From positions 1-12,922 of the forward strand of contig CAJLHL010000068.1 in assembly GCA_905206455.1 (NCBI GenBank): a stretch of 12,922 bases of DNA, read 5' to 3'. Below are positions 5,990-12,922 of the stretch, piece after piece. The notes beneath the pieces were generated by a model, which did no database searches, was not told where the DNA came from, and was given only the letters and a program-made list of their open reading frames with translations. The stretch's first letter is position 1. Each line of letters starts with the position of its first letter. Both the position numbers and the translations under genes were made by a program. Source of the DNA: an uncultured Eubacteriales bacterium (GTDB lineage: Bacteria; Bacillota; Clostridia; Peptostreptococcales; Anaerovoracaceae).

Positions 5990-6930
5990 ATAAATTTGAG
6001 GAGATCGGTCAAAAAACAGAATACATAAAATATGATGTTTTCTATGATGAGCATGCGCGGATTCTGACGGTAAAAGATGTCGCCGATTTCGATTTGACTC
6101 ATATTTTCGAATGCGGTCAGTGTTTTCGATGGACGGCCGCAGAAGACGGCGCTTATGTCGGCGTGGCGGGAAGCCGTATGGCGGCGCTGAGGTACGAGAA
6201 CGGCGTATTGAAGATCGAAAACTGCGGCAGATCGGATTTCGGAGACTTCTGGAAAAATTATCTCGATCTGGAACGGGATTACGGGGCGCTGAAACTCCGG
6301 TTGTCGGAAGAAGACGAGATCATGAAAAAGGCTGCGCAATTCGGAGGCGGAATCCGGCTGCTGAAGCAGGATCCATGGGAAACGGTGGTCACTTTTATTT
6401 TATCTCAGAATTCTAATATACCGCGGATCCGCAAGTGTGTGGAAACGCTCTGCGAGAACTTCGGGAAACCGCTGGGAGAGTGGCGCGGAGTTCAGCGATT
6501 CGGCTTCCCGCCGCCGGAGCGGCTGGCGGAACTGACCCGGGAGGAACTGGCGGTCTGCCGCCTCGGATACAGAGATAAGTATGTAATCGAAACTGCGCGG
6601 AAGATTGTGCGGGACGGGGAACGAACTCTGGCCGCAGCACGGGATGCGGATCCAAAGGACGCTTTGGAATATCTTCTCTCCCTTCCGGGAGTCGGTCCGA
6701 AAGTGGCGGACTGTATCATGCTCTTCGGCCTGCTGCATTACGGAAGTTTTCCCCTGGACGTCTGGATGAAGCGCATCATGTCTGATCTGTACGGATATGC
6801 GCCGGGCGATGCGAAAGGCATGTCGCAGTATGCCCGGGAGCACTTCGGGGAGGTCAGCGGTTTTGCACAGCAGTATTTGTTTTATTATGCGAAGGAAAAT
6901 TTAAAAAAGGATATTGACAATAAAAGATAA
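5986..6930 (+). CDS. ogg: 8-oxoguanine DNA glycosylase/AP lyase (OGG1 type)
   Basis: This base-excision repair enzyme removes 8-oxoguanine opposite cytosine and nicks the abasic site by beta-elimination. The 314-residue protein has the eukaryotic-like OGG1 layout: an N-terminal TBP-like domain with FECGQCFRW (41-49), the turn SQNSNIPRI (140-148) that faces the orphan cytosine, a helix-hairpin-helix LPGVGPKVADC (233-243) with catalytic Lys239, and the activating Asp258 in FPLDVW. All key residues are present, so it should be active. The start overlaps the stop of the upstream P-loop gene by four bases. There is no terminator before groESL, and the groESL -35 box sits within its last codons. 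Family length and domain order are normal. Confidence 0.93.
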   Translation: MNKFEEIGQKTEYIKYDVFYDEHARILTVKDVADFDLTHIFECGQCFRWTAAEDGAYVGVAGSRMAALRYENGVLKIENCGRSDFGDFWKNYLDLERDYGALKLRLSEEDEIMKKAAQFGGGIRLLKQDPWETVVTFILSQNSNIPRIRKCVETLCENFGKPLGEWRGVQRFGFPPPERLAELTREELAVCRLGYRDKYVIETARKIVRDGERTLAAARDADPKDALEYLLSLPGVGPKVADCIMLFGLLHYGSFPLDVWMKRIMSDLYGYAPGDAKGMSQYAREHFGEVSGFAQQYLFYYAKENLKKDIDNKR

Positions 6931-6942
6931 AAGCGGTAAATT
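6914..6942 (+). promoter_or_regulatory. Promoter of groESL
   Basis: A consensus TTGACA (6914-6919), a 17-bp spacer and TAAATT (6937-6942). The -35 and most of the spacer overlap the last five codons of ogg. The predicted start near 6949 falls inside the CIRCE element, so HrcA bound there would block initiation. Confidence 0.8.
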
Positions 6943-6946
6943 AATG

Positions 6947-6973
6947 TTAGCACTCGGACATAATGAGTGCTAA
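6947..6973. promoter_or_regulatory. CIRCE operator (HrcA-binding site)
   Basis: TTAGCACTC (6947-6955), nine bases, GAGTGCTAA (6965-6973): an exact match to the CIRCE consensus. The repeat extends two further pairs outward (6945-6946 with 6974-6975). HrcA represses groESL through this site and is itself kept active by GroEL, giving heat-shock feedback. No hrcA gene lies in the window. Confidence 0.97.
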
Positions 6974-7096
6974 CAAGAAGAAAAAACATTAATTGCATAT
7001 TTTGTATCCGGCACAGAGCCAGGAACATAGCATTATTTGCTCCGACGGAGTTTGGAAATCAGCACCGAAGCAAAATACGTGCAGTCGGTACAGAGA

Positions 7097-7116
7097 TTCG
7101 GGAGAGTCATCCCGAA
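7097..7116 (+). other. Hairpin in the groES 5' leader
   Basis: TTCGGG (7097-7102) pairs with CCCGAA (7111-7116) around an 8-nt loop, ending 11 nt before the AAGGAG of groES. The leader is long (about 195 nt from the predicted start) and also contains the CIRCE repeat, which can fold as RNA. A role in mRNA stability or translation is possible but unproven. Confidence 0.4.
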
Positions 7117-7144
7117 GAAGAAATGGAAAGGAGATTAAATCAGA

Positions 7145-7414
7145 ATGATCAGACCATTGAGCGACAACGTAGTAATCAGACGTTTTGAAGCAGAAGAAAA
7201 GACAAAGGGAGGCATCATACTCACCAGCGCCAACAAGGAGATTCCTCAGACAGCGGAGGTGCTGGCGGTAGGTCCTGGAACAGAAGAATCGCCGATGCAG
7301 GTAGCGCCGGGAGATAAGGTTATTTTCAAGAAATACGGCGGTACGGAAATCGACGTAGACGGTGAAGAAGTCATCATCGTTCCGCAGGACTGCATTCTCG
7401 CGGTAATCGAATAA
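7145..7414 (+). CDS. groES: Co-chaperonin GroES (Hsp10)
   Basis: An 89-residue subunit of the heptameric lid that caps GroEL during ATP-driven protein folding in the cytoplasm. It opens with MIRPLSDNVVIRR, has the mobile-loop segment KTKGGIILTS (its hydrophobic IIL contacts GroEL), the VLAVGPG turn, the GDKVIFKKYGGTEI strand and the end VPQDCILAVIE, all typical. It is slightly shorter than the usual 94-97 residues, with a reduced mid-loop. AAGGAG at 7128-7133 lies 11 bases upstream of the ATG. It is the first gene of the CIRCE-controlled groESL operon; groEL follows after an unusually long 168-bp gap. Confidence 0.97.
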   Translation: MIRPLSDNVVIRRFEAEEKTKGGIILTSANKEIPQTAEVLAVGPGTEESPMQVAPGDKVIFKKYGGTEIDVDGEEVIIVPQDCILAVIE

Positions 7415-7582
7415 TTTCTCGGCACAGGGCCGCGGCTTTCTGCCGGTGAGGGCAGGATTGGTTCAAATCGGTGACTGTCGGCATCCGCAATGTCTGCAGG
7501 CGTCGGATCGGAGCGCGGAGCCGGAGAAGAGAGATCATCTGTAAAATGAAAATATAAAAAAGAAAGAAGGAGAAGTGATAAA

Positions 7583-9223
<1,641 letters not shown>

Positions 9224-9272
9224 TCGGCCTTTTCAGCTGTACCGAAAAGTTTATTGATATTATTGGAAAATC

Positions 9273-9306
9273 AAAGGATGACCGGATTTATTCGGTCATC
9301 CTTTTT
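9273..9306 (+). terminator. Intrinsic terminator of groESL
   Basis: A perfect 12-bp stem (9273-9284 with 9293-9304), an 8-nt loop, and a T-run at 9302-9306. It lies 50 bp after the groEL stop. The A-run on the other side makes it potentially bidirectional, but no opposing gene is present. Confidence 0.92.
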
Positions 9307-9408
9307 GTATTTCAAGAGAAATGATGGAATCCGTGAAGACAGTGAAAGAAAGCGGGAGCGAGCTCTTCCGCGGACGAATTTTTTCTCGGTTTTTCCCTCT
9401 TTTTGCCA

Positions 9409-9437
9409 TTGTGAACACGCTCCTTTTGAGGTAAAAT
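9409..9437 (+). promoter_or_regulatory. Candidate promoter of the VanY-like gene
   Basis: TTGTGA (9409-9414), a 17-bp spacer, TAAAAT (9432-9437), with a predicted start near 9444 and a leader of about 80 nt. The surrounding sequence is very AT-rich, so other starts are possible. Apart from this and the groESL terminator I see nothing in 9224-9522. Confidence 0.45.
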
Positions 9438-9522
9438 TATTTATTAATATTATCTGTTTTAAATATTTTGTTTTTCCGATATCGATGCCGCAAAGCCGCG
9501 GCGCAGACCAGGAGGTGTATCG

Positions 9523-10299
9523 ATGCATAGGAATCATTTTTTCAGCCGTCTGTATGTCCGCACGATTTTGTGCGCAGTTTTGTGCGGGGCGGTCATATTT
9601 TGTTTTACAGGTTGCGGCGGAGGCTCCGGCGATGATTCAGCCAGTGTGCAGACGACAGCGGAAGAGCGCGGCAAGGGTGCGGAAATGGATCCGGAAAAGA
9701 AGGCGCAGCTGCAGAAAGATCAGGAAAACGGTCTCTTCCTTCTGGTAAATAAGGATCCGGAAAATCATCTGGACCCTTCTTACAAAGCGGAGGATCTGGA
9801 GCCGATCAAGTATTACGCGGCAGACCGCAATAAATATACGAGATTCATGCGTGCTGAAGCTGCGGAGGCGTTTCATCGTCTTGTAGAGACTGCTGCGGAG
9901 GAAGGCATCGATATCGTTATGACGACGGCGTACCGTTCTTATGAGTTCCAGCAGATTCTCTGGGACAATTATGTGGCGCAGAAGGGGGAAGAAGAGGCGA
10001 ATAAGACCAGCGCCCGTCCGGGAGAGAGCGAACATCAGACCGGACTGGCGGTGGATCTCTCCACGTCGGAAATCGATTACCGGAATTCTTCCGATTTTGC
10101 CGATACAGCGGCGGGTCGATGGGTTGCGGAAAACGCGCATAAGTTCGGTTTTATTCTGCGCTTTCCGGAAGATAAGACGGATATCACGGGTTATTCTTAC
10201 GAACCGTGGCATATTCGTTATGTAGGTCTCACCGCGGCTGCGGATATTTATGAGGAGAATCTGACGCTGGAGGAATATCTGGAACAATTGGAGCTGTAG
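9523..10299 (+). CDS. D-alanyl-D-alanine carboxypeptidase lipoprotein, VanY/peptidase M15B family
   Basis: A zinc peptidase that trims the terminal D-Ala from peptidoglycan stem peptides outside the cell membrane. The 258-residue precursor begins with a basic N-region and a hydrophobic stretch ending FCFTGC, where Cys31 would be lipidated; the lipobox is slightly atypical (F at -3). A low-complexity acidic linker follows to about residue 85. The catalytic domain has TTAYRSYEFQ (134-143), the metal motif SEHQTGLAVDLS (His171, Asp178), and EPWHIRYVG with catalytic Glu227 and zinc ligand His230. All expected residues are present. The start is set by AGGAGGTG (9510-9517). It stands alone between groEL and guaB. 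There is no vanS/vanR or vanX nearby, so I infer a housekeeping cell-wall role, not glycopeptide resistance. Confidence 0.93.
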   Translation: MHRNHFFSRLYVRTILCAVLCGAVIFCFTGCGGGSGDDSASVQTTAEERGKGAEMDPEKKAQLQKDQENGLFLLVNKDPENHLDPSYKAEDLEPIKYYAADRNKYTRFMRAEAAEAFHRLVETAAEEGIDIVMTTAYRSYEFQQILWDNYVAQKGEEEANKTSARPGESEHQTGLAVDLSTSEIDYRNSSDFADTAAGRWVAENAHKFGFILRFPEDKTDITGYSYEPWHIRYVGLTAAADIYEENLTLEEYLEQLEL

Positions 10300-10311
10300 A
10301 GTGCGCGGCAT

Positions 10312-10334
10312 CGGTTCCTGAAATTCCGGAACCG
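10312..10334 (+). other. Hairpin after the VanY-like gene
   Basis: CGGTTCC (10312-10318) pairs with GGAACCG (10328-10334) around a 9-nt loop, 12 bp after the stop codon. No T-run follows, so it is at best a weak or factor-assisted terminator. A second small repeat (GCAGC at 10358-10362 with GCTGC at 10371-10375) lies further on. Confidence 0.4.
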
Positions 10335-10458
10335 GAGGCGGAAAGTCTCTGCGGGAAGCAGCTTTAAAGGGCTGCGGAGTCTGGTGCAAGTATTTTTGCA
10401 ATGTGAAATTTTAATATCGTTTTTTGTTGTGAATAAGAAAGATTTTTAGGAGGAAAAA

Positions 10459-11970
10459 ATGGCATTTTATTATTCTGAACCATCCCGTACATTCAGCGAA
10501 TATCTTCTCGTACCGGGCTATTCTTCGGCGGAATGTATCCCGAGCAACGTGAGTCTGAAGACGCCTCTGGTCAAATACAGAAAAGGTGAGGAAGAACCGG
10601 CGATCTCGATGAATATTCCTATGGTTTCCGCGATCATGCAGTCGGTATCCGGCGAAAAAATGGCGGTAGCGCTGGCGAAAGAGGGAGGCGTGTCTTTCAT
10701 TTACGGCAACCAGTCGATTGAGGATGAAGCCGCTATGGTAAGAGCGGTCAAGGATACGAAGGCGGGCTTCGTAAAGAGCGATTCCAATATTTCTCCTGAT
10801 GCGACGATGGCGGATGTGGTGGCGCTGAAGAAGAGAATGGGACATTCCACCATTGCGGTGACAGAAGACGGTACGGCGGAAGGCAAGATCGTAGGTCTGG
10901 TGACCAGCAGAGATTACCGCGTGACGAGAATGGATCCTGCGACGAAGGTTTCGGAGTTTATGACGCCGTTTGAAAAGCTGATCTACGCGGAAGAGGGCGT
11001 TTCGCTGAAGGAAGCGAACGATATCATCTGGGATCATAAGCTGAACGCTCTTCCGATCATCGGTAAGGACCGCCGTCTCAAGTCTTTCGTATTCCGCAAA
11101 GACTACGACGCACATAAAGAAAATCCGAATGAGCTTCTGGACTCTCACAAGAGATATATCGTAGGCGCGGGCATCAATACCCGCGATTATGCGGAAAGAG
11201 TACCGGCGTTGCTGGAGGCTGGCGTGGATGTGCTCTGTGTAGACTCCTCCGAAGGTTTCTCCGAATTCCAGAGACAGACGATCCGTTATGTCAAAGAGAC
11301 TTTCGGTGAAGATACGAAAATCGGCGGCGGCAATGTCGTCGACCGCGAAGGGTTCCGTTTCCTGGCGGAAGCGGGCGCGGACTTTGTCAAGATCGGTATC
11401 GGCGGCGGTTCCATCTGTATCACAAGAGAGACAAAGGGAATCGGCCGCGGACAGGCTACGGCGGTCATCGAAGTAGCGGCCGCGAGAGATGAGTATTTTA
11501 AGGAGACCGGAATCTATATTCCGATCTGTTCCGACGGTGGTATCGTATACGATTATCATATGACGCTGGCTTTGGCGATGGGAGCGGATTTCCTGATGCT
11601 GGGCCGTTATTTTGCACGTTTTGACGAATCTCCGACAAACAAGATGAATGTCAACGGTACGTATGTCAAGGAATATTGGGGTGAAGGCTCCGCCCGTGCG
11701 AGAAACTGGGCCCGTTACGATGACGGAGAAGCCAGCAAGCTGAAGTTTGAGGAAGGCGTCGATTCTTATGTTCCTTATGCGGGACCTTTGAAGGATAATG
11801 TTCAGTTGACGCTGAGCAAGGTGAAAGCCACAATGTGCAACTGCGGCGCTCTGACGATTCCTGAACTCCAGGAAAAGGCAAAGCTGACGGTGGTATCTTC
11901 CACGAGCATTGTGGAGGGCGGCGCGCACGACGTCATTCTGAAGGATAAAAATAACGGAGCGACGATTTAA
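10459..11970 (+). CDS. guaB: IMP dehydrogenase
   Basis: IMP dehydrogenase oxidises IMP to XMP with NAD+, the committed step of guanine nucleotide synthesis. The protein has 503 residues: a TIM barrel interrupted by a CBS-pair (Bateman) module at about 100-220. Visible are the N-terminal PLVSAIMQ-like strand (PMVSAIMQSVSGEKMA, 54-69), the catalytic loop GGGSICITRETKGIGRGQ with Cys320, SDGGIVYDYHMTLALAMGAD for the phosphate site, the mobile flap WGEGSARARNWARY with Arg419-Tyr420, and FEEGVDSYVPYAG. AGGAGG at 10448-10453 sets the start. This is not the common 485-residue Bacillus/E. coli type (which has GSICTTR); from memory it is close to the 503-residue Tritrichomonas foetus enzyme. guaA follows after 188 bp with no terminator seen, so co-transcription is likely. 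No purine riboswitch is visible upstream. Confidence 0.96.
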   Translation: MAFYYSEPSRTFSEYLLVPGYSSAECIPSNVSLKTPLVKYRKGEEEPAISMNIPMVSAIMQSVSGEKMAVALAKEGGVSFIYGNQSIEDEAAMVRAVKDTKAGFVKSDSNISPDATMADVVALKKRMGHSTIAVTEDGTAEGKIVGLVTSRDYRVTRMDPATKVSEFMTPFEKLIYAEEGVSLKEANDIIWDHKLNALPIIGKDRRLKSFVFRKDYDAHKENPNELLDSHKRYIVGAGINTRDYAERVPALLEAGVDVLCVDSSEGFSEFQRQTIRYVKETFGEDTKIGGGNVVDREGFRFLAEAGADFVKIGIGGGSICITRETKGIGRGQATAVIEVAAARDEYFKETGIYIPICSDGGIVYDYHMTLALAMGADFLMLGRYFARFDESPTNKMNVNGTYVKEYWGEGSARARNWARYDDGEASKLKFEEGVDSYVPYAGPLKDNVQLTLSKVKATMCNCGALTIPELQEKAKLTVVSSTSIVEGGAHDVILKDKNNGATI

Positions 11971-12158
11971 GAAAACGGGCGTAAGTCTGAAAATGGAAAT
12001 GAATCGGATACCGGACGTGAAAGACGGATTTCTGTGAAAAGTTTGAGGCGGTTTGTTCGGGGCAAAATCTGCAGTTCTGAGATGAGGAAGATAATTTCGG
12101 TCGGAACTGCCGGCGATATCCGATTTTTGTATGGAGAGAGAAGAAAGGAGGCATTCCG

Positions 12159-12899
12159 ATGGATCATCAGTCCGTTTTGGTCATCGATTTCGGAGGCCAG
12201 TACAATCAGCTGATCGCCAGACGCGTCAGAGAATGCAGCGTATTTGCGGAAGTGGTTTCTCATACGCAGGCGATGGAAAAGATCAGGGAGACGAAGCCGG
12301 CAGGCATTATCTTTACCGGCGGTCCCAACAGCGTATATGACGATGCGTCGCCCAAATGTGAGACGGAAATATTTGAACTCGGGATTCCTGTCCTGGGAAT
12401 CTGCTATGGATCTCAGCTCATGGCCTACATGCTGGGCGGCGCTGTAGAGACCGCTCCCGTCAGCGAATACGGAAAGACACTGGTAAAGACGGACAGCTCT
12501 TCCGTTCTCTTCGATGGCGTCTCAAAAGAGACGGTCTGCTGGATGAGCCACACCGATTATATCGCGGCGGTTCCGGAAGGTTTCCGCTCCGTGGCGAATA
12601 CGCCGGTCTGTCCGGTAGCGGCTATGGAATGTCCGGAAAAGAAATTTTACGCTGTACAGTTCCATCCGGAAGTCATGCACACGGAAGAAGGGAAGAAGAT
12701 GCTGGAAAATTTCGTGTACAAGGTGTGCGGATGTACCGGCGACTGGAAGATGGACTCTTTCGTGGAGACTGCGATTCAGGAAATCCGGGAGAAAGTAGGC
12801 GACGGTAAAGTGCTCTGCGCTCTCTCCGGAGGCGTGGATTCTTCGGTGGCCGCCGTTCTCATGTCGAGCCCTACGGCGTCTCCTACAATTCCTATCTGA
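12159..12899 (+). CDS. guaA: GMP synthase, broken within the ATP-pyrophosphatase domain
   Basis: GMP synthase aminates XMP to GMP using glutamine and ATP. The class I glutamine amidotransferase domain is complete: VLVIDFGGQYNQLIARRVRE, GGPNSVYDD, the nucleophile Cys82 in GICYGSQ, and His169-Glu171 in QFHPEV. The ATP-pyrophosphatase domain starts with the P-loop LCALSGGVDSSVAAVLM (about 219-235). Immediately after Met235 (codon at 12861-12863) the homology stops: the frame continues with SSPTASPTIPI and ends at 12899, giving 246 residues instead of about 510-525. The sequence beyond the junction encodes a different protein in another frame. The enzyme as read would lack the XMP-binding and dimerisation regions and be inactive. 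AAGGAGG at 12145-12151 sets the start. It is either a real deletion or rearrangement or an assembly join at the contig edge; since guaA is normally unique and important, an artefact is plausible. Confidence 0.9.
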   Translation: MDHQSVLVIDFGGQYNQLIARRVRECSVFAEVVSHTQAMEKIRETKPAGIIFTGGPNSVYDDASPKCETEIFELGIPVLGICYGSQLMAYMLGGAVETAPVSEYGKTLVKTDSSSVLFDGVSKETVCWMSHTDYIAAVPEGFRSVANTPVCPVAAMECPEKKFYAVQFHPEVMHTEEGKKMLENFVYKVCGCTGDWKMDSFVETAIQEIREKVGDGKVLCALSGGVDSSVAAVLMSSPTASPTIPI

Positions 12900-12922
12900 T
12901 CGACGACGGAAAAGTGGCGCTG
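12866..12922 (+). CDS. Fragment of a metallo-beta-lactamase-fold/flavodiiron-like protein, cut at both ends
   Basis: In the frame two bases off guaA, the last 57 bases read EPYGVSYNSYLIDDGKVAL and are still open at the window end. The pattern (Y/T)G-x-SYNSYLI-x-(D/E)-x-KxAL resembles the strand near residues 25-45 of flavodiiron proteins (FprA/NorV type) and related MBL-fold hydrolases, where it is normally followed by IDTV. There is no start codon or ribosome site in front of it and the usual first 20-30 residues are missing, so it begins inside a gene. Identification rests on 19 residues only. Confidence 0.5.

Noticed and set aside
7460..7469. GGTTCAAATC, a tRNA T-loop-like sequence between groES and groEL
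   Set aside because: The flanking bases do not form a proper T-stem, and no acceptor stem, D-arm or anticodon arm can be placed around it.
9637..10401. A 254-codon open frame on the minus strand opposite the VanY-like gene
   Set aside because: Antisense shadow of a gene with intact lipobox and catalytic motifs; its own translation is Arg-rich and unrecognisable.
10300..10458. Search for a purine riboswitch upstream of guaB
   Set aside because: No conserved guanine/adenine aptamer core or PurR-like box could be recognised; only small hairpins are present.
10411..11928. A 505-codon open frame on the minus strand opposite guaB
   Set aside because: It lies entirely antisense to a well-conserved IMP dehydrogenase, has an Arg/His-rich composition typical of an antisense shadow, and shows no recognisable domain or ribosome site.
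12071..12110. GCAGTTC/GAACTGC inverted repeat between guaB and guaA
   Set aside because: Seven-base arms with a 26-nt spacer and no T-run; too weak for a terminator and not clearly an operator.

Overview
The window is about 12.9 kb of housekeeping sequence from a low-to-mid GC Gram-positive anaerobe, most likely a member of the Clostridia. The case rests on a 56-residue clostridial-type 2[4Fe-4S] ferredoxin, the NADH-sensing repressor Rex, a perfect CIRCE operator at groESL, strong AGGAGG ribosome sites, TTGACA/TATAAT-type promoters with 17-bp spacers, and a VanY-type lipoprotein. I cannot fix the genus. No phage, transposon, CRISPR array, rRNA or tRNA gene is visible.

Layout. The left edge holds tsaD (+, lacking only about the first 8 codons). 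It converges on acpP (-) across a perfect 24-bp-arm palindrome that should terminate both strands. Behind acpP lies a YdiF-like ABC-F ATPase gene (-). A 488-bp gap then separates the divergent abcF and rex genes. It holds the rex promoter, a candidate abcF promoter, and a leader of roughly 260 nt in front of abcF with strong inverted repeats and two tiny ORFs chained by ATGA overlaps. Rex (+) and a ferredoxin gene (-) converge on another two-way terminator.

Divergent from the ferredoxin is a two-gene unit overlapping by ATGA: a P-loop ATPase with a C-terminal Asp23/Gls24-like domain, then an OGG1-type 8-oxoguanine DNA glycosylase. The groES-groEL promoter -35 box lies inside the last codons of ogg and is followed at once by CIRCE. 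groEL ends in a clear intrinsic terminator. Next come a VanY-like D,D-carboxypeptidase lipoprotein, guaB (IMP dehydrogenase) and guaA (GMP synthase), the last two being the successive steps IMP to XMP to GMP.

The points most worth attention are these. (1) guaA breaks off abruptly inside its ATP-pyrophosphatase domain and runs, out of frame, into coding sequence resembling the N-terminus of a flavodiiron/metallo-beta-lactamase-fold protein; this is either a real deletion junction or an assembly chimera at the contig edge. (2) The IMP dehydrogenase closely resembles, as far as I recall that sequence, the 503-residue enzyme of the protist Tritrichomonas foetus, including its mobile-flap and catalytic-loop sequences. 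(3) The P-loop/Asp23-like fusion of unknown function is translationally coupled to ogg. (4) The structured abcF leader. I did not find a clearly new multi-gene system here; most of the region is ordinary core genome.
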